Shown here in pieces: positions 1-5,664 of a stretch of 5,664 nucleotides of DNA. The DNA is from Calditrichia bacterium (GTDB taxonomy: Bacteria > Calditrichota > Calditrichia > RBG-13-44-9 > J042). The notes below the pieces were generated by a model. It was not told the origin of the DNA and made no database searches. It saw nothing but the letters and a program-made list of their open reading frames with translations. The stretch lies in contig JAUIFT010000227.1 of assembly GCA_030430345.1 (NCBI GenBank), positions 1 through 5,664 on the forward strand, read 5' to 3'. How positions within the stretch are numbered: position 1 is the stretch's first letter; each line of letters begins with the position of its first letter. A program made the translations under genes and the position numbers.

Positions 1-1019
1 GTAAAGCCAGCCGCAGCCTGACGATGGTGCTCACCCAGGGATATGCCCCGATGGAGCAATACAACGAGAAGGGAGAGCGGCAGGGCCCCTGGAGCGACCT
101 TTACGCACTTGGCGCCGTTATGTATCACTGCATCTCCGGAAACCCGCCTCCCCCGGCGCCGGAACGCCTGGTCGAAATTTATGGTGAAAATGATCCCTAT
201 AAAAAAGCGCTAGATATCGGCAAAGGAAAATATTCCGAAAACTTTCTCACGGCAATTGACCGCGCCCTGGAAGTTAAGACCGTCGCACCCCGCCCGCAGA
301 ATGTTGCGGAAATGCGCAAACTGATTGGCGAAGAAAAAGCCACTGCTAAACCACCGGTAGCCCCTCCGCCCCCGGAACCGCTGAAAACTTCTGGTGGAAA
401 AACCTGGAAATTTTTCACAGTTCTCTTCGCTATCCTCGCGGCGATACTTGGCATAACTACCTACGAAGGATATTCCGAAGCGGAACGTTGGGAAAGCAAT
501 TACTGGAGCGCCAATTACGAAAAGCGGGAGCTTACCAACAACGTCAGCTCGCTGAATGAAGAACTGGAAAAGATCAAGGAAGAAAATCAAAATTTGCAGG
601 GACGGAAAATTTCCTACCCGCGGATAACCACCTTTCCGTTAACCTTGACCAAAATCGAATTTGCCAGCTGGGACGGCAATAACCTGGTCAACAGTTATGG
701 GAATACGCTGTATTCGAACAATCTGAATTACATTTCGCCAAGGATTCATTACTCGACCAATATTTTCTTTAGTGCCGGCAGCAAAGATATCTATGTCAAA
801 CTTTATCTTCCCAACGGCACTCTTTCGACCGGCGGTACCTCTCCAGCCGGATATAGTTATAAATCATCTTTATATATCGCCGCTAACAGTACTAATAAAA
901 TGCTTGAATTAACCCTTTGGGGAACCGATAGCGGCGGTTATTTTGACCGTGGCTGGTATCGCTTTGAAGTATGGTACAATAGTGGTTGCATCGGCACCGC
1001 ATCTTTTTTTGTCAATTAA
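1..1019 (+). CDS. Membrane-anchored Ser/Thr protein kinase, 5'-truncated by the window, with outer coiled coil and beta-rich sensor domain
   Basis: The frame is open from base 3, so the ATG at 24 is an internal codon and not the start. The first residues (KASRSLTMVLTQGYAPMEQY) match the activation segment and APE-like motif of the next gene's kinase (GYAPYEQY). QGPWSDLYALG (subdomain IX) and RPQNVAEMRKLI near the C-lobe end follow. The ATP loop, Lys, HRD and DFG lie upstream and cannot be checked. After the C-lobe come a Pro-rich linker (about 346-380), one membrane segment (about 408-465), a heptad-patterned coiled coil (about 530-600) and a C-terminal domain of about 130 residues rich in aromatic and beta-prone residues, ending in a GWYRFEVWYNSG stretch. 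Family knowledge: such kinases have the catalytic domain inside and the C-terminal domain outside. The outer domain's ligand is unknown, and I recognise it only as a probable beta-sandwich. The coiled coil suggests dimerisation. Kinase identity is very likely. Confidence 0.9.
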   Translation, partial: KASRSLTMVLTQGYAPMEQYNEKGERQGPWSDLYALGAVMYHCISGNPPPPAPERLVEIYGENDPYKKALDIGKGKYSENFLTAIDRALEVKTVAPRPQNVAEMRKLIGEEKATAKPPVAPPPPEPLKTSGGKTWKFFTVLFAILAAILGITTYEGYSEAERWESNYWSANYEKRELTNNVSSLNEELEKIKEENQNLQGRKISYPRITTFPLTLTKIEFASWDGNNLVNSYGNTLYSNNLNYISPRIHYSTNIFFSAGSKDIYVKLYLPNGTLSTGGTSPAGYSYKSSLYIAANSTNKMLELTLWGTDSGGYFDRGWYRFEVWYNSGCIGTASFFVN

Positions 1020-1072
1020 GCAGTGCCTTGATCGGATAAATTTTATGTTCGCAAAGAAAACGAACGATTTTT
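1020..1072 (+). other. Intergenic gap between the two kinase genes, with a weak hairpin
   Basis: This is the longest gap in the window. It contains an inverted repeat, GTTCG (1047-1051) and CGAAC (1061-1065), with a 9-base loop, followed by GATTTTT. The 5-bp stem (6 with a T-G pair) is too short for a convincing terminator. It might be a weak attenuator or nothing. I see no convincing -35/-10 pair and no clear Shine-Dalgarno site before the ATG at 1073. Confidence 0.3.
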
Positions 1073-2734
1073 ATGCCAGATAATCATATACATGCACTCC
1101 CGGTTGGCAGCCGCCTGCGGGAATATGAAATTCTCCGGGTGCTTGGTGTCGGTGGTTTTGGCATCACTTACCAGGCCCGCGATACCAATCTGCAGCGCAA
1201 CGTCGCCATCAAGGAATATTTCCCCAGCGAGCTGGCCGGCAGAGATGGCAGCAGCAGCCGCATCGTTCCCCGATCAAAGAAGCAGGAATCGCTGTTCGTA
1301 GAAGGTGTGACCGGATTTATCGAAGAAGCCCGGGCAATTGCCCGCTTCAGCCATCCCAATATTGTGCGCGTGCTGAACTTCTTTTCCGCCAATGGTACCG
1401 CCTATTTTGTGATGGAATTTATCGAAGGGGAAAGTCTGCAGCAGTTGATCAACCGGCAGGGGACGCCGATGCCGGAAACGCAGTTGGAAAAGATACTCCG
1501 TGCTGTATTGGAAGGTCTGAAGGTTGTTCACAAACAGGGGATGCTCCACCGGGATATTAAACCGGACAACATCTATTTGCCGAAGCATGGATCGGCGATA
1601 TTAATTGATTTTGGAGCAGCGCGCTACGCAGTGGGCAAGGCAACCAAAAGCCTTTCCCTGGTGCTTACGGAAGGGTATGCCCCCTATGAACAGTATCAAA
1701 GCGATGGCCGCCGGCAAGGTCCCTGGACCGACCTTTACGCACTGGCCGGCACATTATACACCTGCATTACCGGAAAAGTGCCTCCGAAAGCCCCGGACCG
1801 GGCAGGCTTCGATGATGCCCCCGATCCCTTCCAGCCGGTCAGCCGATTAGCAGCCGGGCAATATAAAACCGGTCTGCTGGCAGCTATCGATGCGGCGATG
1901 ACTTTTTCTTTCCGAAAGCGCCCGAAAACCATCGAAGCCTTCGAAAGGCTCATTGAAAAGATGCAGCAACCGTCTTCCCCGCCGGCAGCGCCAGCGGCAG
2001 AGCCAGCCGCCGGCGAGGAAAGCTATTACGAAGAAGCGTTTAGCGCCGATGATATTATCGAGTTTTCCGCACCGCCGGCGCCTCCGGAATACATGCTACG
2101 GCAGGAGGAAAACACGCCCACTCCCCCGCCACAGCAGAAAGAAAAGGCAACGCCGAAGCGGATGAAGGCGAAAGTAGAAAAATCCCCAAAGGCGCCGGCT
2201 TCAGCACCGAATGCCCGCCTGAAAAATATTGCCATCGTTTTTGGCGTTCTGATACTGATTGCGGCAATTTGGAATATCTCCCGGCAACCGGCAACATCGG
2301 CCGCGAGTAACGTCTCTTCCCCATCCGAGGAAAAACGGCCGCCCCTGTCCAATGCCAGCGTGCGGGATTTTGTTGAAAGATATGTTTCCGTAGCCAATGC
2401 CGGCAATATTTTCTTTATGCTGAACATGTATCACGACCGGGTGAAATTCTATGACAAAGGGTTTGTCAGCAAGAGCTATATCGAGAAGGACAAACTGAAT
2501 TATTACAAACGCTGGCCAATCGTCAGCTATCGTCTTAATGGTGGCATCGATGTCCGCCCGGGCAGTTCGCAGAATAGCCGGCGGGCGGTTTTCAAAATTA
2601 ATTTTTTAGTGCGCAATGAAACTGAAAACCGGCAGGTCCGCGGACAGGCGGAGAGTCAGTTGGAAGTTCGCCTGATTAATGGTGAGCTGAAAATCGTGGC
2701 AGAATCGCAAAAGATACTGAAACGGATCCAATAA
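1073..2734 (+). CDS. Transmembrane Ser/Thr protein kinase (IKEYFP type) with outer NTF2-like domain
   Basis: This is a complete 553-residue protein. All kinase landmarks are present: Gly-rich loop LGVGGFGITY (24-33), ATP Lys47 in VAIKEYFP, alpha-C Glu in EEARAIARF (84-92), HRDIKPDN (159-166, catalytic Asp161), DFG (179-181), and GYAPYEQY (201-208) as the APE-like motif. Residues from about 290 to 385 form a Pro/Ala-rich, low-complexity linker with an acidic patch (315-330) and a Lys-rich stretch just before the membrane. One membrane segment spans about 386-402. The outer part (about 425-553) looks like an NTF2/SnoaL-fold domain: it opens with VRDFVERYVSVANAG, has a YYKRWP motif, and ends in a strand-rich GELKIVAESQ region. 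Predicted role: phosphorylates Thr/Ser on cytoplasmic partners, plausibly the FHA proteins encoded downstream, in response to an unknown envelope signal. The ATG at 1073 is chosen because the kinase fold begins 17 residues later. The SD site is weak. Confidence 0.95.
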   Translation: MPDNHIHALPVGSRLREYEILRVLGVGGFGITYQARDTNLQRNVAIKEYFPSELAGRDGSSSRIVPRSKKQESLFVEGVTGFIEEARAIARFSHPNIVRVLNFFSANGTAYFVMEFIEGESLQQLINRQGTPMPETQLEKILRAVLEGLKVVHKQGMLHRDIKPDNIYLPKHGSAILIDFGAARYAVGKATKSLSLVLTEGYAPYEQYQSDGRRQGPWTDLYALAGTLYTCITGKVPPKAPDRAGFDDAPDPFQPVSRLAAGQYKTGLLAAIDAAMTFSFRKRPKTIEAFERLIEKMQQPSSPPAAPAAEPAAGEESYYEEAFSADDIIEFSAPPAPPEYMLRQEENTPTPPPQQKEKATPKRMKAKVEKSPKAPASAPNARLKNIAIVFGVLILIAAIWNISRQPATSAASNVSSPSEEKRPPLSNASVRDFVERYVSVANAGNIFFMLNMYHDRVKFYDKGFVSKSYIEKDKLNYYKRWPIVSYRLNGGIDVRPGSSQNSRRAVFKINFLVRNETENRQVRGQAESQLEVRLINGELKIVAESQKILKRIQ

Positions 2735-2736
2735 AC

Positions 2737-3471
2737 TTGCGCCGGATAATTGTATTAATCAGTTTTATTTGTTTATTTTGGGGGGATACGGACGGAGATG
2801 CAACACCTCCGGAAAAACCTTTTCTGATCGCAATCGATATCGGTCATACCCGATCGAGTCCGGGTGCCATTAGCGCCAGGGGAAAAACAGAATTTGATTT
2901 TAACCGGACGTTTGCCTGGGAGCTGCAAACAGTATTGACGGACAGCGGTGGCATCACAACTGTTCTTATCAACGCAGACGGCAAAATTGGCAGCCTGCAG
3001 CAACGAACTGCCAACGCCGGGAAGGCCGGGGCGGATTTTTTTCTTTCCATCCATCATGATTCCGCCCAGCCGAAATATTTTTCCAGCTGGCAATATAACG
3101 GCAAACAACTTCGCTACAGCGATAATTTTCAGGGCTATTCTATTTTTTATTCCGAAAAGAATATTGCCCCGCAAAAAAGTTTTGGATTTGGGCAGTTGCT
3201 GGGAGGCCAGTTACAAAAAGACGGTTTTAGCTTTACCGATCATCATGCGGAAGCGATCGCCGGGGAAAACCGGCCATTGGCAGATGCCGAGAACGGCGTT
3301 TACCGTTTTGATGATCTGATTGTGCTGAAAACCGCGCAAACCCCTGCGATACTGCTGGAATGCGGGGTTATCGTCAACCGGGAAGAGGAGCTGCTGCTTT
3401 CCAGCCCGGCGTACCGTCGAAAAATGCAGCTGGCAGTTCTCGCTGCTTTTCAGCAGTATTTAGAGAAATAA
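2737..3471 (+). CDS. Secreted N-acetylmuramoyl-L-alanine amidase (Amidase_3 fold, HHDS-motif subgroup)
   Basis: This 244-residue protein should cleave the amide bond between N-acetylmuramic acid and the stem peptide in peptidoglycan, outside the inner membrane. The fold is shown by IAIDIGHT (likely zinc ligand His37), EFDFN (likely ligand Glu52), SIHHDS (His106 likely ligand) and LLECGVIVNREEE (likely catalytic Glu208). SARG, HHAE (169-172) and GVYR also fit a proteobacterial-type subgroup recalled from family knowledge. The usual Asp in the GHxxxDPGA motif is replaced (GHTRSSPGA). An N-terminal hydrophobic stretch (residues 4-15) is a short export signal; Cys12 does not form a good lipobox. 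The start is TTG at 2737: no in-frame ATG lies upstream near the gene or before the catalytic motifs. It lies 2 bases after the kinase stop, so translational coupling is likely. There is no separate wall-binding domain. The catalytic domain starts directly after the signal. Confidence 0.9.
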   Translation: MRRIIVLISFICLFWGDTDGDATPPEKPFLIAIDIGHTRSSPGAISARGKTEFDFNRTFAWELQTVLTDSGGITTVLINADGKIGSLQQRTANAGKAGADFFLSIHHDSAQPKYFSSWQYNGKQLRYSDNFQGYSIFYSEKNIAPQKSFGFGQLLGGQLQKDGFSFTDHHAEAIAGENRPLADAENGVYRFDDLIVLKTAQTPAILLECGVIVNREEELLLSSPAYRRKMQLAVLAAFQQYLEK

Positions 3472-3474
3472 TTC

Positions 3475-3480
3475 GAGGAG
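3475..3480 (+). promoter_or_regulatory. Shine-Dalgarno site for the VWA-FHA gene
   Basis: GAGGAG lies 7 bases before the ATG at 3488, a normal spacing. It fixes this start, which also opens directly into a signal peptide. Confidence 0.8.
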
Positions 3481-3487
3481 TTTTTTA

Positions 3488-4864
3488 ATGAGAAGTTTTC
3501 TACTGCTTATAATTTTGTCTTTTTTACCTTTCTTTTTGGCCGCCCAGGAAGCCACGGTAGAGATGCGCCTCAGCGACACAAATGAGCTGGCATTTACCTG
3601 GCAATCCAATGGCGCTGCACCGGATGCTGTAAAAATTTCCGCGGGTAACACTGTTTTACTTGAGGATTCCATCCGTAGTGCGACGCAGTTGGAAAACTAT
3701 ATCCTCTTTTTGCTCGATACCAGCAACTCCATGAATCGCCCTTTTCGCCAGGGCATTAAAGCATATCTTAAGAATACCTTGCAGCAATTACCGGCCGGCT
3801 ACCAGGTGGCCCTGGCTACGTTCGATGACAGTCTGCGAGTGATCAACAGCTGTACCGATAGCGACTCCCTGCTCTCCGCCCAGGTAGATGAAATCACTAC
3901 CGGCAGGAAGCGCACCGAGCTTTTCGGCTGGCTGGTGAAAAGCATCGATCTTTTTCCGGCACGGACGGACATCAATAAAATTATCGTGGTATTTTCCGAC
4001 GGGAAAACCACAGATATCGCCTACGACCATGCGGCCGTCGTGGCAAAGGCGAAAGAAACGCAGGTGAGCATTTTTTCCGCAGCATATCTTAATCTGCCGG
4101 AGGACCAGTATCTCCGCCGCCTCTCCGATGATACCGGCGGCTATTTTGAACGAGCAAGCAGCAGCCATGCGCTGGCGGATCGCTTTAATGAGCAGTTATT
4201 TGCCTCCGCGCGCTACCAGGGCAGCAGTTCTGTCGATCTCACCAAAACAGATGGCAAACTGGATGGCGAACAAACCATTACCTATGCATTAACTTTTCCC
4301 GATGGCAGCGTTCAAAGCGAAAATTTCACCCATACCTTTGAGGCTGCGCAGCCGCCGGCCTGGCTGGGAATCGGGGCTGGCGCGCTTTTGCTGGCGCTGT
4401 TGCTGCTTTTCTGGTTTATACGCAAACGCAAGCAAACTGAAGCCCCGGGATCTGCTGGCGAAGAAGCGCCGGCAGTGGATTTTTCCTGCCCGGCCTGTAG
4501 CGCGACACTGCCGCCCAATGCCACTCAATGCGCCAACTGCGGTAATCCTATCGATGCCGATTTATCCGCCCTCGCCTGGCTGGAAGAAGCGAAAGGAAAT
4601 ACCCATCCGATTAAAACAACTTCCTGTAAAATTGGCGCTTTGGGAAACAACGAAATTGTTTTAAATTATGAGAAAATCAGCCGTAATCATGCGATTATCG
4701 ATTTCAAGGACGGCCGCTTTATTTTAACCGACCGTAACTCTGCGAATGGCACTTTTGTGAATGATAAACGGGTAAACAGCACAGAATTGAATCATGAAGA
4801 CATCATTCGATTCGCCAATCTTCACTTTCAATTTCTGATTAATCCGTTGATAAAACGCTCCTGA
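3488..4864 (+). CDS. Membrane-spanning VWA / zinc-ribbon / FHA protein
   Basis: This 458-residue protein joins an outer adhesion-type domain to an inner phosphothreonine-reader domain. A signal peptide (1-19, cleavage likely after LAA) leads to a short beta-rich stretch. A VWA domain (about 70-240) follows, with a complete MIDAS metal site: DTSNS (77-81), Thr143 in KRTELF, and Asp171 in FSDGK. A second beta-rich stretch precedes the membrane segment (about 292-310), which is followed by RKRK, placing the C-terminus inside. The inner part has a CxxC-X10-CxxC zinc ribbon (Cys334, 337, 348, 351) and an FHA domain (about 378-450) with SRNH (398-401) and SANGTFV. The FHA Gly-Arg motif reads IGALG, so the usual phosphate-contact Arg is Ala384. 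Inferred role: couples binding outside, possibly at the wall, to kinase signalling inside. It is 16 bases from the amidase gene, in the same apparent transcript. Confidence 0.9.
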   Translation: MRSFLLLIILSFLPFFLAAQEATVEMRLSDTNELAFTWQSNGAAPDAVKISAGNTVLLEDSIRSATQLENYILFLLDTSNSMNRPFRQGIKAYLKNTLQQLPAGYQVALATFDDSLRVINSCTDSDSLLSAQVDEITTGRKRTELFGWLVKSIDLFPARTDINKIIVVFSDGKTTDIAYDHAAVVAKAKETQVSIFSAAYLNLPEDQYLRRLSDDTGGYFERASSSHALADRFNEQLFASARYQGSSSVDLTKTDGKLDGEQTITYALTFPDGSVQSENFTHTFEAAQPPAWLGIGAGALLLALLLLFWFIRKRKQTEAPGSAGEEAPAVDFSCPACSATLPPNATQCANCGNPIDADLSALAWLEEAKGNTHPIKTTSCKIGALGNNEIVLNYEKISRNHAIIDFKDGRFILTDRNSANGTFVNDKRVNSTELNHEDIIRFANLHFQFLINPLIKRS

Positions 4865-4880
4865 GAAACAGGACGATAGC

Positions 4881-4888
4881 AAAGGAGG
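4881..4888 (+). promoter_or_regulatory. Strong Shine-Dalgarno site for the small FHA gene
   Basis: AAAGGAGG is a near-perfect anti-SD match 5 bases before the ATG at 4894. It is the strongest SD in the window and predicts high translation of the small reader relative to its neighbours. Confidence 0.85.
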
Positions 4889-4893
4889 GCATC

Positions 4894-5304
4894 ATGAGTT
4901 ATTGCACTATCGGCCGCCGGGATGTCGGCACTGCAGCAATATTGATAGACGACAGTACCGTTTCTTCCCGCCATGCGGTGATCTACCGAAACGCGAATGG
5001 AAATGTTTGCATCCGCGACGAAGGCAGCCGGAACGGCACGCTGATCCGCCGTGGTCAGCAATACTTGCCGGTGAAGGGCGAAGAAGAAATTTTTTCCGGA
5101 GACCAGGTTTATTTTGGCAAAGCAATGCTCAGCTATGATTATCTGCTAAATGGCCTGAAAGAATGGCAAAGCGGCCGGAAAGTAACGCCATACGAGCCTC
5201 AGACGCCGGAAGAAAAAAACATGATCCGCTGCTTCAATTGTGCGAAGCCGGTTTCTAACAAGCAGAAGCGCTGTCCCCATTGTGGCGAAGATTTGACACT
5301 TTAA
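4894..5304 (+). CDS. Small cytoplasmic FHA protein with C-terminal zinc ribbon
   Basis: This 136-residue protein has no signal peptide or membrane segment. The FHA domain fills residues 1 to about 85 and keeps the full binding set: IGRR (phosphate-contact Arg8), SSRH (Ser25, Arg26, His27) and GSRNGT (Asn47 to Thr49). A Cys4 zinc ribbon, CxxC-X10-CxxC, closes the protein (Cys113, 116, 127, 130) after a linker of about 25 residues. By family knowledge FHA domains bind phosphothreonine peptides. Here the likely ligand is a phosphorylated site on one of the two kinases or on another module member, with the zinc ribbon as a second contact surface. It lies 29 bases after the VWA-FHA gene. The FHA domain begins at the very N-terminus, which supports the ATG at 4894. 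Confidence 0.92.
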   Translation: MSYCTIGRRDVGTAAILIDDSTVSSRHAVIYRNANGNVCIRDEGSRNGTLIRRGQQYLPVKGEEEIFSGDQVYFGKAMLSYDYLLNGLKEWQSGRKVTPYEPQTPEEKNMIRCFNCAKPVSNKQKRCPHCGEDLTL

Positions 5305-5309
5305 GAGGA
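5305..5309 (+). promoter_or_regulatory. Shine-Dalgarno site for the last gene
   Basis: GAGGA directly follows the stop codon of the FHA gene and lies 7 bases before the ATG at 5317. It supports that start for an open frame that runs off the window. Confidence 0.7.
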
Positions 5310-5316
5310 AACGAAT

Positions 5317-5664
5317 ATGAAGAACAAACCATTGAGCCGCGGCATGATCGCCTGGATCATGATCGGTGTGGCAATTGCCTTTCTGGTTGTCTCCCACTTC
5401 CTGCCTTTGGGGGATAATCTGAAAATGATTATCTTCGATTATGGCGGCGATACCTATCCTTTTTCGATTCAAAATATTATGTGGATCGTCTTTTTCATCG
5501 GATTTGGAGAATTATGGTATCGCATCCAACTGACCAATGCGCTTGGCGATGAGCTGAACAACAAGCTGCTGCCGGAAGATGATCACGCGGTATTAACCCC
5601 GAAAGATTTGGGAGAGTACTTCCGGAAGGTGAAAGACAAAGACGATAGCGGTCTGGCCGGCTTG
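5317..5664 (+). CDS. Two-helix membrane protein, probable MotA/TolQ/ExbB-family channel subunit (3'-truncated)
   Basis: The frame is open for 116 codons to the window end without a stop. Helix 1 spans about residues 10-29. A short outer loop (about 30-48) contains charged and Gly residues. Helix 2 spans about 51-67 (QNIMWIVFFIGFGELWYR). A polar, presumably cytoplasmic region follows, containing NKLLPEDDHAVLTPKDLGEY. This layout and the LPED...L...DLG pattern resemble the N-terminal part of MotA/TolQ/ExbB proton-channel proteins that I associate with this kind of gene context. Such proteins form ion-driven stator complexes in the inner membrane and act on the envelope with a MotB/TolR/ExbD-type partner. 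The diagnostic later helices are outside the window, so the family call is moderate. The coding call is strong: 12-base gap, good SD and clean helices. Confidence 0.7.
   Translation, partial: MKNKPLSRGMIAWIMIGVAIAFLVVSHFLPLGDNLKMIIFDYGGDTYPFSIQNIMWIVFFIGFGELWYRIQLTNALGDELNNKLLPEDDHAVLTPKDLGEYFRKVKDKDDSGLAGL

Noticed and set aside
197..590. Minus-strand open frames over the first kinase and elsewhere
   Set aside because: They lie opposite well-supported genes, have Arg/Cys/Ser-rich shadow composition, and lack SD sites and recognisable domains.
924..950. Similarity of a GGYFDR stretch to GGYFER in the VWA domain (4129-4152)
   Set aside because: The match is short and the surrounding sequences do not align. 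The VWA copy is a usual TGG motif of that fold, so this is coincidence.
1028..1055. Possible promoter before the second kinase (TTGATC followed by AT-rich bases)
   Set aside because: No -10-like hexamer sits at proper spacing from TTGATC, and the AT-rich bases are too few to call a promoter.
1047..1072. Rho-independent terminator between the kinases
   Set aside because: The stem is only 5-6 bp with a 9-base loop, and the T run is short and not adjacent to the stem. It is recorded only as a weak hairpin in the gap.
1045..1083. 12-codon open frame from the ATG at 1045, overlapping the kinase start
   Set aside because: It has no SD site and no leader-type codon run, and the overlap is easily chance.
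2740..2790. Lipoprotein signal in the amidase (Cys12)
   Set aside because: The residues before the Cys (SFI) do not fit a lipobox. An ordinary export signal fits better.

Overview
The window holds six genes, all on the + strand and packed like one operon, with gaps of 53, 2, 16, 29 and 12 bases. It is cut at both ends: the first gene lacks its 5' part and the last its 3' part. GC is moderate, roughly 50%. Clear Shine-Dalgarno sites precede three genes. A secreted peptidoglycan amidase and a TolQ/ExbB-like membrane protein suggest a Gram-negative bacterium. The phylum cannot be fixed from this sequence. Strong SD sites argue somewhat against Bacteroidota, and kinases with the IKEYFP motif occur in Proteobacteria and several other phyla.

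Layout: (1) bases 1-1019, the C-terminal part of a membrane Ser/Thr kinase: activation segment, C-lobe, Pro-rich linker, one membrane segment, coiled coil and an outer beta-rich domain. (2) 1073-2734, a complete Ser/Thr kinase with a linker, one membrane segment and an outer NTF2-like domain. (3) 2737-3471, a secreted N-acetylmuramoyl-L-alanine amidase read from a TTG codon. (4) 3488-4864, a signal peptide, outer VWA domain, membrane segment, inner zinc ribbon and FHA domain in one chain. (5) 4894-5304, a small cytoplasmic FHA plus zinc-ribbon protein. (6) 5317 to the window end, the start of a two-helix membrane protein that looks like a MotA/TolQ/ExbB-family channel subunit. There are no RNA genes, mobile elements or CRISPR arrays, and no gene-free stretch longer than 53 bases.

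Reading the genes together (inference): two kinases with different outer sensor domains would phosphorylate Thr residues inside the cell. Two FHA proteins would read those marks. One of these readers also exposes a VWA adhesion domain outside the membrane. The amidase acts on peptidoglycan in the same compartment as the sensors and the VWA domain, and the putative ion-driven channel subunit could supply energy or sense envelope state. The set looks like an envelope-spanning Thr-phosphorylation module for surveillance or remodelling of the cell wall. The families are known; I do not recognise the assembled module as a characterised system. No PP2C-type phosphatase is visible, and one may lie beyond the window.
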